Shown here: positions 35,895 through 43,868 of the stretch, piece by piece
Numbering within the stretch: position 1 is the stretch's first letter
How the letters are laid out: every line of letters begins with the position of its first letter
Source of the DNA: Flavobacteriales bacterium
GTDB lineage: Bacteria > Bacteroidota > Bacteroidia > Flavobacteriales_D > Parvicellaceae
DNA length: 43,868 bases
NCBI GenBank assembly: GCA_016780365.1
Contig: JADHMB010000008.1
Coordinates: forward strand, 1 to 43,868
Direction of reading: 5' to 3'
Made by a program: the position numbers and the translations under genes
Notes under the pieces: generated by a model
Seen by the model: only the letters and a program-made list of their open reading frames with translations
Databases searched by the model: none
Told to the model about the DNA's origin: nothing

Positions 35895-36869
35895 ATGGTT
35901 AGCATAATTATCCCTTATAAAAATCCACTTCCTTATTTTGAAGATTGCTTGAAATCTATAGTAAATCAGTCCCATAAAAAACTACAAATAATTCTGGTTA
36001 ATGATCATTCTACAGACGATTCTGAAAAATTAGCATTTAAATATTCAATTGAAGATTCAAGAATTAAACTTGTAAATAATGTTGGAAAAGGAATAGTTGA
36101 TGCACTAAACACTGGAAGTGAAATTGCAAAAGGAAAGTATATAACTAGGATGGATGCAGATGATATAATGAGTGAAAATAAAATTGAAATACTGAGATCA
36201 TTACTAGAAAAGAAAAAAACAAAACATATAGCTGTAGGAAATGTAAAGTATTTCGCTAGTAAAAAACCAATGGGAAATGGCTATTTGAAATATGCAAATT
36301 GGCTAAACAAACTAACATCCAATAAAGAAAATTTCAAAGAAATATATAAAGAATGTACTATTCCATCTTGCAGTTGGATGATGCATCGATCTGATTTTGA
36401 AAATATCAAAGGTTTTAAAAATTTGAACTATCCAGAGGATTATGATTTTTTATTTAGAGTATATTACAACCAAATTAAACTTACGACAACAAAGGAAATA
36501 ATTCATTTATGGAGAGACCATCCAATGCGGACTTCTAGGAACAGCAAAGACTATCTATTTGAAAATTTCATTCCTTTAAAAATAAAATATTTAATTGAAA
36601 ATGAATTAAAATCGAAAGATGAATTGGTATTGTGGGGTTCTGGAAAAAAAGGAAAATTAGTAGCAAAAAAATTAATTGAAAATAATTGTTCTTTTACTTG
36701 GATTAGCAACAACTCAAAAAAAATTGGTGTTGAAATTTACCAACAAAAAATTCAATCTACTAGCCTTTTAAAAATAGAAAAGAAAAAATTAGTTATTTGC
36801 TCAATAAGTTCCAAAGATTTCAAAACTCCAGAAAACTCTAAATACAATAGGTTTCTTAGTTTTTATTAA
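35895..36869 (+). CDS. Family 2 glycosyltransferase with C-terminal Rossmann-like domain
   Basis: A 324-residue protein. The GT-A domain opens with VSIIIPYKNPLPYFEDCLKS, then LVNDHSTDDS and the metal-binding ITRMDADD (about 75-80), and ends with PEDYDFLFRVY. This is the pattern of inverting GT2 enzymes that add sugars from nucleotide donors during surface polysaccharide or glycolipid synthesis. After about residue 238 a second region follows (LVLWGSGKKGKLVAKKLIEN, then NSKKIGVEIYQQKIQ), which has the GxGxxG layout of a Rossmann-type fold. No other glycan genes adjoin it, so donor and acceptor are unknown. Confidence 0.88.
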   Translation: MVSIIIPYKNPLPYFEDCLKSIVNQSHKKLQIILVNDHSTDDSEKLAFKYSIEDSRIKLVNNVGKGIVDALNTGSEIAKGKYITRMDADDIMSENKIEILRSLLEKKKTKHIAVGNVKYFASKKPMGNGYLKYANWLNKLTSNKENFKEIYKECTIPSCSWMMHRSDFENIKGFKNLNYPEDYDFLFRVYYNQIKLTTTKEIIHLWRDHPMRTSRNSKDYLFENFIPLKIKYLIENELKSKDELVLWGSGKKGKLVAKKLIENNCSFTWISNNSKKIGVEIYQQKIQSTSLLKIEKKKLVICSISSKDFKTPENSKYNRFLSFY

Positions 36870-36899
36870 AAAATACGCATATATTCACTATTGAAATTT

Positions 36900-37610
36900 A
36901 TGGTAAAAACTCTATTTAAAATATTATTACCCTCTTTCATTGTATTAATTTTAGTTCAATGTGAATCCAAGCAAATAAAACAGCCAATAGGCGGTGAAAT
37001 TATCTATGAAATAAGCTATCCTTGTTTAGAAAAAAATGAGGAATCTCTACTATTTCTATTGCCAAAAAAGATGATTATGACTTTTTCAAATGATCAGTTT
37101 AAAAATGAATTTATTTTCAATACGAAAAGTTCAAGTCTTGGCTTAATTAATAATTCTAATAAAAAAAATGCTACTCTTTTATTTGGATTAGGTAATAATA
37201 AAAAATACACAATTATAGATTCTAATAACGTAGACTATCTTTTGAAAGATTTGCCCAATTATGAGAAAACCAAAGTTAGTTCACAAGAAATATTTTTTTT
37301 AGATAAAATTTGTAATAAGATAAAAATCAAATGTTTACAGAACGATTCCATCTATGAAATTATTACAATTAAAGATTTGAAAATAAAAAATGTTAACTGG
37401 TGTACTCCATTTAATATGATTAATGATGTATTAATGGAATACAGTGTGGAGCAATATGGGATGGAAATGCATTTTAAGGCAGTAAGTATCAAAAACATAA
37501 GCCCAGAAGATGACTTTTTACTATTAGAAGAAAAATATACGTTTTCTAATATGAAAGAATATTTAAAAGAAATAAAAGCAATGCTTTCAATTTTTGACTG
37601 TAATGAATAG
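36900..37610 (+). CDS. Putative lipoprotein, small secreted GLPGLI/DUF4412-like protein
   Basis: A 236-residue protein taken from the ATG at 36900 rather than an in-frame TTG at 36891. A signal sequence ends in a lipobox LVQC, so the mature protein probably starts at that Cys (about residue 21). The body (GGEIIYEISYPCLEKNEESL; later LDKICNKIKIKCLQNDSIYE and DLKIKNVNWC) has the beta-rich look of Bacteroidota GLPGLI/DUF4412 proteins, whose function is unknown. Its end overlaps the start of the next gene by 8 bp, and the two products share a general layout, so they may be distant paralogues. Confidence 0.6.
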   Translation: MVKTLFKILLPSFIVLILVQCESKQIKQPIGGEIIYEISYPCLEKNEESLLFLLPKKMIMTFSNDQFKNEFIFNTKSSSLGLINNSNKKNATLLFGLGNNKKYTIIDSNNVDYLLKDLPNYEKTKVSSQEIFFLDKICNKIKIKCLQNDSIYEIITIKDLKIKNVNWCTPFNMINDVLMEYSVEQYGMEMHFKAVSIKNISPEDDFLLLEEKYTFSNMKEYLKEIKAMLSIFDCNE

Positions 37611-38232
37611 ATTAATCTCCTTTTTATACGTTTTAATTTCCCTAACTAGTTTCTCTCAAGGTTTTGAAGGTTTGATAAGTTATAAAATAACCCATACTAG
37701 TTTAGATTCTACTATCAACGAAATAGCTACAATGCCTACTAAACTTGATTTTTATATCTCTGGAGAATTGGCTAGGATTGATCAAAGCACAAAAATAGGA
37801 ACGCAAACAACCATAATTGACACACTATTAAAAAGAAATATTTTACTAATTAATTTAATGGATAAAAAATTTGGAATTATTTTAGATGGTAACGACACTA
37901 GCGATGTAGAAAATATCATTTACTCTGAGGAGTCTGAGGATTTTTTAGGAATAGAATGTAAAAAAGCTATTATCAATAGTATAAATAAAAAAACCAAAAA
38001 ATCAACCACATCCACTATTTATTACACCAATAAAATTGACAATTCTTACAATATTAATTTTAAGAAATTAAAAGGTTTTCCAATTTATTACGAAATAATT
38101 TCTAATAATATTATCTCTACCTACTTAGCTGTTGAGATGACAAAAAAAAATATAGATCCAAAAATTTTTGAGATTGACAATAAGACATCCATCTATAAAA
38201 TGGAGGATTTCAGAGCTCTAATGACTCAATAA
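37603..38232 (+). CDS. Small secreted protein, DUF4412/GLPGLI-like
   Basis: A 209-residue protein from the ATG at 37603 (MNRLISFLYVLISLTSFSQG), preferred to an in-frame TTG at 37594 because it gives a clean signal peptide. The mature part opens GFEGLISYKITHTS, has IDQSTKIGTQTTIIDTLLKR in the middle and EDFLGIECKKAIINS later. This is the order of DUF4412-like periplasmic or outer-membrane proteins: an initial beta region, LMDKKFGII, then modified-cysteine region. Translationally coupled to the lipoprotein gene before it by an 8-bp overlap. Function unknown. Confidence 0.65.
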   Translation: MNRLISFLYVLISLTSFSQGFEGLISYKITHTSLDSTINEIATMPTKLDFYISGELARIDQSTKIGTQTTIIDTLLKRNILLINLMDKKFGIILDGNDTSDVENIIYSEESEDFLGIECKKAIINSINKKTKKSTTSTIYYTNKIDNSYNINFKKLKGFPIYYEIISNNIISTYLAVEMTKKNIDPKIFEIDNKTSIYKMEDFRALMTQ

Positions 38233-38236
38233 TTCC

Positions 38237-38252
38237 TAACAAACGTTCGTTA
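38237..38252. promoter_or_regulatory. Palindrome TAAC-A-AACGTT-C-GTTA upstream of ftsK
   Basis: A 16-bp symmetric sequence with one mismatched pair, in the 82-bp spacer before ftsK. It could be an operator; it is too short of T residues downstream to be a terminator. Confidence 0.25.
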
Positions 38253-38314
38253 AGAATACCTTTTGTATTTGTAAGAATCAATATTTAGTTTCCATTACAT
38301 TTGAGATATAATTA

Positions 38315-40795
38315 ATGACTGCTAAAAACCAATACAAAAACTTTCAATTTAACTCTTCCAAAAAGAAAAGTAATAAAGAATATTTCAAGGGAATAAAAGC
38401 TTTTTTTGCAGATGAAAGATTTCATAAAACCTCTGGTTTATTTCTTGTTCTTATCTCTATTTACCTTTTCTTTTCTTTTACGTCCTATCTTTTTACTTGG
38501 AAATACGACTTGAGTATAATTGATGGAAAATCCATTGGCTTTGTTTTTAATGGGGAAGAAAGTGAAATACAAAACTGGTTGGGTAAATTTGGTGCTTACA
38601 TAGCCCATAGGTTTTTAAAAATTTGGTACGGTGTAGCTTCTTACCTATTTGTTTTAGTTTTTTTTGTTATTGGTTTCAAATCTCTTTTCAAATACGAATT
38701 ACTGCCTTTAACCAAAACATTAAAAGTTAGTTTTGTCTCTTTAATTTGGCTTTGTACTTTTCTTGGTTTTGTATTTGAGAGATCAGATTTAGATTTCATG
38801 GGAGGACTTTATGGTATGGTAATTAACAACTGGTTAATTGGTGTTTTTGGTCAAATTGGCACTGGGTTTTTTATTTTTTTCTTTGGTATTTCTTCTGTTG
38901 TTTTATTATTTAATCCCTCTTTATCCTGGGTTGTAGATTTCTTTAACAAATTTTCTAAAAAAATTAAAGAAAATATTTCAGATAAGGATGGTTTTACTAT
39001 TGTACCTAGCGACATAGAAACTGAGCAGGAAGTTCCAGATGAACACACATCTTTAGATCTAAATGTGGATTCTAATGAAATGGAAAAAGAATTAAAGTCT
39101 AATGAAACTACTAGTGACTCAAATGATTTAGAACTAGATGTTAATATAAGTGAAGAGAAACCAGCATCAAAAGAAGAGGATAATTCGGAATCTATAGATG
39201 AAGTTGCAATGGCTGTTGAAGTTGCAAAAACTGAAACAGAGTTAAGTAAAAAAGATTTAGATAGAAAGTTGAAGGAGTTTGGAGAATACGATCCAAAATT
39301 AGATTTATCGGAATACAAATTACCAAATATAGATTTACTAGCAGAGCACGGAAGTGGAAATATTTCTGTTGACAAAGATGAGTTAGAAGGGAATAAAAAT
39401 AAGATTATTGAAACCCTTCTTAATTACAAAATAAATATTTCCAAAATTAAAGCAACCATTGGACCAACTGTTACACTGTATGAAATTATTCCTGCACCTG
39501 GAGTGCGTATTTCTAAAATCAAAAACTTAGAAAACGATATAGCATTAAGCTTAGCAGCCTTAGGAATAAGAATTATTGCACCTATGCCTGGAAAAGGAAC
39601 GGTTGGAATCGAAGTTCCAAACTCTAATCCAGAAATAGTAGCAATGAAGTCGTTAATAGCTTCGGACAAGTTTCAAAATAGTAAAATGGAATTGCCAGTT
39701 GCGCTAGGGAAAACCATTTCTAACGAATCTTTAATTGCAGATCTTACCAAGATGCCTCATTTACTAATGGCAGGAGCCACAGGACAAGGTAAATCTGTAG
39801 GTTTAAATGCTATTTTGGTATCTATAATATATAAGAAACATCCTTCACAAGTTAAATTTGTTTTAATAGACCCTAAAAAAGTAGAATTAACAATTTATAA
39901 TAAAATTGAAAGACACTTTTTAGCAAAATTACCTGATGAGGAAGAAGCAATTATCACAGATACAACCAAAGTAGTTAATACTTTAAATAGCTTGTGTGTA
40001 GAAATGGAAGCTAGGTATGAACTCTTAAAAGAAGCAATGGTTAGAACCATTAAAGAATACAACCACAAATTTGTTCAGAGAAAATTAAATCCTGAAAAAG
40101 GTCATAAGTACATGCCCTATATTGTATTGGTAATTGATGAATTTGCAGATTTAATTATGACAGCTGGTAAAGAAGTTGAAACTCCTGTTGCTAGGATTGC
40201 GCAATTAGCAAGAGCAGTTGGAATACATTTAATAATTGCCACACAAAGACCTTCAGTAAATGTAATAACTGGAACCATAAAAGCGAATTTCCCTGCAAGA
40301 ATTGCATTTAGGGTAACTTCTAAAATAGATTCAAGAACCATATTAGATGCTGGAGGAGCTGACCAGCTAATTGGAAGAGGAGACATGTTGTTTTCGCCAG
40401 GAAATGAACTAATAAGGCTACAATGCGGTTTTGTAGATACTCCTGAAGTAGACGAAATTGCTGAATTCATTGGTTCTCAGAGAGGATATCCGAGTGCATT
40501 TTTACTTCCTGAATATATAGATGAAGCTAATGAATTGAAAGAAATTGACGACGACTTAGATAGCTTGTTTGAAGATGCAGCTGAAGTTATTGTAAATGCC
40601 CAGCAAGGATCTGCTTCTTTATTACAACGAAAACTAAAGCTAGGCTACAATAGAGCTGGCAGAATTGTAGATCAATTAGAAGCTACTGGTCTTATTGGAC
40701 CTCATAGAGGAAGTAAAGCTAGAGATGTATTAATTCCCGACGTATTGGCTTTGGAACAGTTTTTGAGTAATCTAAGAGAAAAAGGTAAATTATGA
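38315..40795 (+). CDS. ftsK: DNA translocase FtsK
   Basis: An 826-residue septum-anchored DNA pump that clears the chromosome terminus from the closing division site and activates dimer resolution. Four membrane helices lie in the first 210 residues, then an acidic, Ser/Glu-rich linker (about 225-320). The motor has alpha and beta parts: VTLYEIIPAPGVRISKIKNL, Walker A MAGATGQGKSVGLNAIL (about 490), Walker B YIVLVIDEFADLIM and IIATQRPSVNVITG. The C-terminal gamma winged helix (SASLLQRKLKLGYNRAGRIV then GPHRGSKARDVLI) reads polar DNA motifs. The linker is short, as in many Bacteroidota. It overlaps the following gene by 4 bp (ATGA). Confidence 0.97.
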   Translation: MTAKNQYKNFQFNSSKKKSNKEYFKGIKAFFADERFHKTSGLFLVLISIYLFFSFTSYLFTWKYDLSIIDGKSIGFVFNGEESEIQNWLGKFGAYIAHRFLKIWYGVASYLFVLVFFVIGFKSLFKYELLPLTKTLKVSFVSLIWLCTFLGFVFERSDLDFMGGLYGMVINNWLIGVFGQIGTGFFIFFFGISSVVLLFNPSLSWVVDFFNKFSKKIKENISDKDGFTIVPSDIETEQEVPDEHTSLDLNVDSNEMEKELKSNETTSDSNDLELDVNISEEKPASKEEDNSESIDEVAMAVEVAKTETELSKKDLDRKLKEFGEYDPKLDLSEYKLPNIDLLAEHGSGNISVDKDELEGNKNKIIETLLNYKINISKIKATIGPTVTLYEIIPAPGVRISKIKNLENDIALSLAALGIRIIAPMPGKGTVGIEVPNSNPEIVAMKSLIASDKFQNSKMELPVALGKTISNESLIADLTKMPHLLMAGATGQGKSVGLNAILVSIIYKKHPSQVKFVLIDPKKVELTIYNKIERHFLAKLPDEEEAIITDTTKVVNTLNSLCVEMEARYELLKEAMVRTIKEYNHKFVQRKLNPEKGHKYMPYIVLVIDEFADLIMTAGKEVETPVARIAQLARAVGIHLIIATQRPSVNVITGTIKANFPARIAFRVTSKIDSRTILDAGGADQLIGRGDMLFSPGNELIRLQCGFVDTPEVDEIAEFIGSQRGYPSAFLLPEYIDEANELKEIDDDLDSLFEDAAEVIVNAQQGSASLLQRKLKLGYNRAGRIVDQLEATGLIGPHRGSKARDVLIPDVLALEQFLSNLREKGKL

Positions 40796-41448
40796 GATTA
40801 AATAAAATATTACTGATATTAATCCTTATTGTAATAAGTCCTACTTTTTTTGGACAATCTTTAGAAAATGAGGATTTAAAATGTGAGAAAATTCTTCAAG
40901 AAGTTAGTGATAATATTCAAAAAAATAAGGCCTCCAAATTCAACTTTAAATTGGAAATAAAAAGTGAGGATATAAATGAAGTTCAAAATGGATATGCTCT
41001 TATAGAAAACGAAAAGTTTTATTATAAAACAGAAGAAAGAGAAGTAATATGTGACGGTGTCAATGTTTGGACTTATTTGCCTGTAGATAATGAGTGTTAC
41101 ATAGATTTATTAGAAGACTTAGACAACACACTTAATCCAAGTGAAATTTTCACTTTATGGAAAGAAGGATTTAAATTTAAGTATATGAACAAAACAATAG
41201 TTAATAATCAAACTATTCATAAAATTAAAATGTTTCCCACTGAGCCAGATAAAAACACATTTCATACCGTCCTAGTGAATGTAAATGAATCCTTAAAATT
41301 AATTACCGAAGCTTCTGTCAAAACGAAAGATGGGGTAACTATAAAGACTACAATTAGTAAGCTTACAAGTAATCCAAAAATAAATACTAAGCAATTTTCT
41401 TGGGATGCAGATAGCCATCCAAATTCAGACGAAATTGACAATCGTTAA
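40792..41448 (+). CDS. LolA-like outer-membrane lipoprotein carrier
   Basis: A 218-residue periplasmic protein with a signal peptide (MRLNKILLILILIVISPTFF ending GQ). The half-barrel pattern of LolA is visible: KILQEVSDNIQKNKASKFNF then LEIKSEDINEVQNGYALIEN, EKFYYKTEEREVICDGVNVW, TYLPVDNECYID, and DLLEDLDNTLNPSEIFTLW. It should ferry lipoproteins or related lipids across the periplasm. It starts inside the ftsK stop (ATGA), so it is translationally coupled; I know this ftsK-lolA order from other Bacteroidota. The 3' end overlaps convergent recN by 4 bp. Confidence 0.75.
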   Translation: MRLNKILLILILIVISPTFFGQSLENEDLKCEKILQEVSDNIQKNKASKFNFKLEIKSEDINEVQNGYALIENEKFYYKTEEREVICDGVNVWTYLPVDNECYIDLLEDLDNTLNPSEIFTLWKEGFKFKYMNKTIVNNQTIHKIKMFPTEPDKNTFHTVLVNVNESLKLITEASVKTKDGVTIKTTISKLTSNPKINTKQFSWDADSHPNSDEIDNR

Positions 41449-43091
41449 TTAAGAAGTTCTAGCGCATTATTTAGTGCAGCCTCCCCTGTCTTATCTCCTC
41501 CTAGCATTTTAGCTAAAACTTGAATTCTGTCGTCCTTAGATAAATAGGTTATATTAGATTCCATTTCACCTGCAATTTCCTTTTTATTGACATTCAAATG
41601 GTGTTTAGCAATTGCTGCAACCTGCGGAAGATGGGTAATATTAATAACTTGAGAAGAAGTAGAGATTTCTTGCAACAATGAACCTACTTCTGAAGCCACC
41701 TTACCACTAATTCCTGAATCAATTTCATCAAAAATAAGGGTAGATATTTTGTTAAATGAAGAAGATATATATTTCATTGCTAATGCAATTCGTGATAGCT
41801 CACCACCAGAAGAAAATTGATGTAAAGGAGCAAACTTAGGGTTGTTATTTACTGATATTAAAAGATTTATTTGATCAGTGCCATGCTCACTAATAGAATT
41901 ATTTTCTAATAGTTCAATTTTAAAATTTGCATGGCCCATGGAAAGGGTTTTCAATACTTTATTTATCTTTTTTTCTATAATAGATGTTTTCTGAGAACGA
42001 AGTTTAAAAAGTTCGTTGCCAGTTTCCAAACACAGTTTTTTATTAGACTCTACTAAATTATTTACCTCCTTTAGTTCTAGATCCATTTCAGATAATTCAG
42101 AAAGTTCTTTATTGAAAATATCTCTTTTTAGAATTAGAGATTTTAAATCTGTAACATTGAATTTCTTTAAAAGAAAATTAATTTGTCTTAATTGCTGGTC
42201 GAGTTCATGAAGATTTTTTTTATCTGCACTAAGATTAGAGAAGTTTTGATTGATTTCATGAAAAACATCTTCTAATTCAATTTTTATTGATTCTATTCTA
42301 TCAGAAATTGAGGTAAAATCTTGTAAATGTATTTTCAAGTCTATAGCTTGAGAATTCAAATCTCCAAATAAATCTCTAAGACCACTGTTTGAAGAATAGA
42401 TATTATTTATTTTTTCTAAAATATCATTTATCTCGTCTTGGTTCGCTGCAATTTTATAATCATTTTGAATTGCTTCCTCATCCCAGTTCTGGAAGTCATA
42501 ATTGGACAATTCATCTAATTGAAACTTTAGAAAGTCTTTTTTTTCGTTTAATACATCTACTTTTTTAACAATTATTTTTTGTCTTTCTAGAGATTTAGAA
42601 TAATTTAAATAAGCATTTTTATAGCTAACTAAAGTATTTTTTTTAACTAAAAAACTATCTAAAAATTCGTATTTAAAATTCAAAGAGCCCATCTTATTTA
42701 TAAGATGTTGTCCATTTATTTCTATAATATACTGACTAATAAATTTTAGTTGATCTAATTTTACTGGTGAATCGTTAATAAATGATCTAGAGCTTCCATT
42801 TTTTCTAATTTCTCTTCTAATTATAAGATCTTCTTCAATATCTAAATCCATTTTAACAAGCTGTTTTAGAACTGGTTCATTTAAAGAAAAAATACCTTCG
42901 ACAACACATTTTGTATTAGGATCCTTAAGAATTTTATTGGATGATCTAGATCCAATTAAAAGCTCTATTGCCCCAAAAATAATAGATTTACCAGCACCTG
43001 TTTCTCCAGTTATAACAGTAAATTCTTTTTTAAAGTCAATAACTGTCTTAGAAATTAACGCATAATTTGATATGGTTAATTTTTGAAGCAC
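41445..43091 (-). CDS. recN: DNA repair protein RecN
   Basis: A 548-residue SMC-like ATPase acting early in double-strand break repair. The N-terminal head has LTISNYALISKTVIDF and Walker A GETGAGKSIIFGAIELLIG. A coiled-coil middle (about 150-380) follows. The C-terminal head has the signature FSSGGELSRIALAMK and Walker B STLIFDEIDSGISGKVASEV, then VINITHLPQVAAIAKHH. Translation begins at a GTG (43091) that directly follows the TAA stop of the OmpA-type gene, so the two are probably co-translated. Confidence 0.95.
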   Translation of the reverse strand: MLQKLTISNYALISKTVIDFKKEFTVITGETGAGKSIIFGAIELLIGSRSSNKILKDPNTKCVVEGIFSLNEPVLKQLVKMDLDIEEDLIIRREIRKNGSSRSFINDSPVKLDQLKFISQYIIEINGQHLINKMGSLNFKYEFLDSFLVKKNTLVSYKNAYLNYSKSLERQKIIVKKVDVLNEKKDFLKFQLDELSNYDFQNWDEEAIQNDYKIAANQDEINDILEKINNIYSSNSGLRDLFGDLNSQAIDLKIHLQDFTSISDRIESIKIELEDVFHEINQNFSNLSADKKNLHELDQQLRQINFLLKKFNVTDLKSLILKRDIFNKELSELSEMDLELKEVNNLVESNKKLCLETGNELFKLRSQKTSIIEKKINKVLKTLSMGHANFKIELLENNSISEHGTDQINLLISVNNNPKFAPLHQFSSGGELSRIALAMKYISSSFNKISTLIFDEIDSGISGKVASEVGSLLQEISTSSQVINITHLPQVAAIAKHHLNVNKKEIAGEMESNITYLSKDDRIQVLAKMLGGDKTGEAALNNALELLN

Positions 43092-43868
43092 TTATTTAAT
43101 GATTTGAATTTCAACACGTCTATTGGCAGCTCTTCCAGTTGGATTGTCAGAACCATCTGCAGCTACATTTTCAGCTAAAGGATGTATTTCTCCCATTCCA
43201 ATTGTTTCAATTCTCTTGAAACTTATTCCTCGGTTAATTATGTAGGTTTTTACAGATTCTGACCTTAATACAGAAAGTATTTGGTTGTATTTCATCGAAC
43301 CAGTATTATCGGTATGTCCTATTGAGTTTACCGTCCATTTAGGATTACTTTTTAAATCTTCTATTAATTTATCAAGTTTTGATTTTTCACTATTGGATAA
43401 ATCCGAACTTTCAGTTTTAAAGTTAATATTATCGTAAAATAAAATATGTTTCTCTACTTTCTCGACCTTAGAAACAGCTTGATTAGCAACTATTTCCTCT
43501 TGAACTATAGACTTAGAATTTTCAGCAATAATTGGTTTAGATGGTGGAGACAATGAGTCCTCAACCTCCTCTATTTGTTTACTATCTATCTCTACAGGCT
43601 CTAATTCTTCTGGTTGTTTGGAATTATCCTCCTTTGAAAGATTTGAAGATACAACAGTGGGTTCTTCTACAGTTGTAATCTCCAAAATATCGTTTATTAC
43701 TATTGGTTGTTTTTCAATAGTAATTTTTTCTTCAATTTCAATAACAGCATTGGAGACAATAACTTCATCTTCTGCAATTTCTATAGACTTTGAATAAGAA
43801 AAAATACCTATTTCATTTTCTAGTACATTAATAGAATCGTAAATAGTTAATGTATCTATATCAAATTT
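43092..43868 (-). CDS. OmpA-family C-terminal domain protein (N-terminus beyond the right edge)
   Basis: The reading frame is open from the stop at 43092 to the window edge (258 sense codons plus stop), so the gene starts outside the window; a possible internal TTG at 43685 is not a real start. The visible N-terminal 140 residues form an acidic, Pro/Glu/Ser/Val-rich, low-complexity linker. The last 115 residues are an OmpA-like peptidoglycan-binding domain: ILFYDNINFKTESSDLSNSE, IGHTDNTGSMKYNQILSVLR with the NX2LSxxRxxxV-type pattern, IGMGEIHPLAEN, and NRRVEIQII. It probably links an outer-membrane protein to the cell wall. Followed at once by recN. Confidence 0.85.
   Translation of the reverse strand, partial: KFDIDTLTIYDSINVLENEIGIFSYSKSIEIAEDEVIVSNAVIEIEEKITIEKQPIVINDILEITTVEEPTVVSSNLSKEDNSKQPEELEPVEIDSKQIEEVEDSLSPPSKPIIAENSKSIVQEEIVANQAVSKVEKVEKHILFYDNINFKTESSDLSNSEKSKLDKLIEDLKSNPKWTVNSIGHTDNTGSMKYNQILSVLRSESVKTYIINRGISFKRIETIGMGEIHPLAENVAADGSDNPTGRAANRRVEIQIIK

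Noticed and set aside
38851-39375. A 174-codon open frame on the minus strand inside ftsK
   Set aside because: It is antisense to the acidic linker and motor start of a well-defined gene, and its Ser/Leu-rich product is what antisense reading of Glu/Lys/Asn codons yields.
43092-43685. A 197-residue complete OmpA-type protein
   Set aside because: The start would be a TTG within a frame that continues open to the window edge with the same acidic, low-complexity composition.

Overview
The window reads as chromosomal DNA of a Bacteroidota species, most likely a marine Flavobacteriales-type organism. It is AT-rich, with roughly one third G+C by eye. It encodes several secreted proteins with type IX secretion (T9SS) sorting tails, a GldA/GldF/GldG-type ABC transporter, a GldN-like protein, a Bacteroidota-style ComEC without a metallo-beta-lactamase tail, and -7 boxes of the TAnnTTTG type. 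Genus cannot be fixed from the sequence.

Layout. 1-9607: the N-terminal part of a large cell-surface protein (minus), a DUF805 membrane protein, priA (minus), a 1067-residue ABCG-type ABC transporter with unusual accessory regions, and a secreted LVIVD-repeat T9SS protein (minus). 9829-19298: a tRNA-Arg(TCT) followed by a decayed integrative island of about 9.4 kb. The island is bounded by a 13-bp direct repeat of the tRNA 3' end (9891-9903 and 19286-19298), carries TTCACCA arm-type repeats near both ends, and keeps only the first 50 codons of a tyrosine integrase. Its cargo is a lone S41 peptidase and a lone esterase lipoprotein, each followed by an attC-like imperfect hairpin with the same 3' arm, a GldAFG + DUF4340 ABC operon, and a GldN-like protein. 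Four fragments resembling tRNA or tmRNA 3' ends mark what look like successive insertion boundaries. A strong terminator just past the right repeat probably belonged to the tRNA before insertion.

19361-29256 (all minus): comEC, a small LETM1-like protein, a CPA1 Na+/H+ antiporter, a DUF6090-like protein, a large T9SS subtilase and a SixA-like phosphatase. 29296-30042: a DUF1566-type secreted protein. 30103-35814 (minus): dnaK, behind a near-consensus sigma-54-type promoter with two upstream 15-bp motif copies, then the packed ffh-folD-accC cluster. 35895-41448 (plus): a family 2 glycosyltransferase, two small secreted proteins, an FtsK translocase and a LolA-like carrier. 41445-43868 (minus): recN, preceded by an OmpA-family protein that runs off the right edge.

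Themes. Housekeeping genes (priA, ffh, folD, accC, dnaK, ftsK, recN) surround envelope and secretion genes. The stretch least explained by ordinary annotation is the tRNA-Arg island with its cassette-like single genes and attC-like hairpins. No CRISPR array, rRNA, intact insertion sequence or replication origin was seen.
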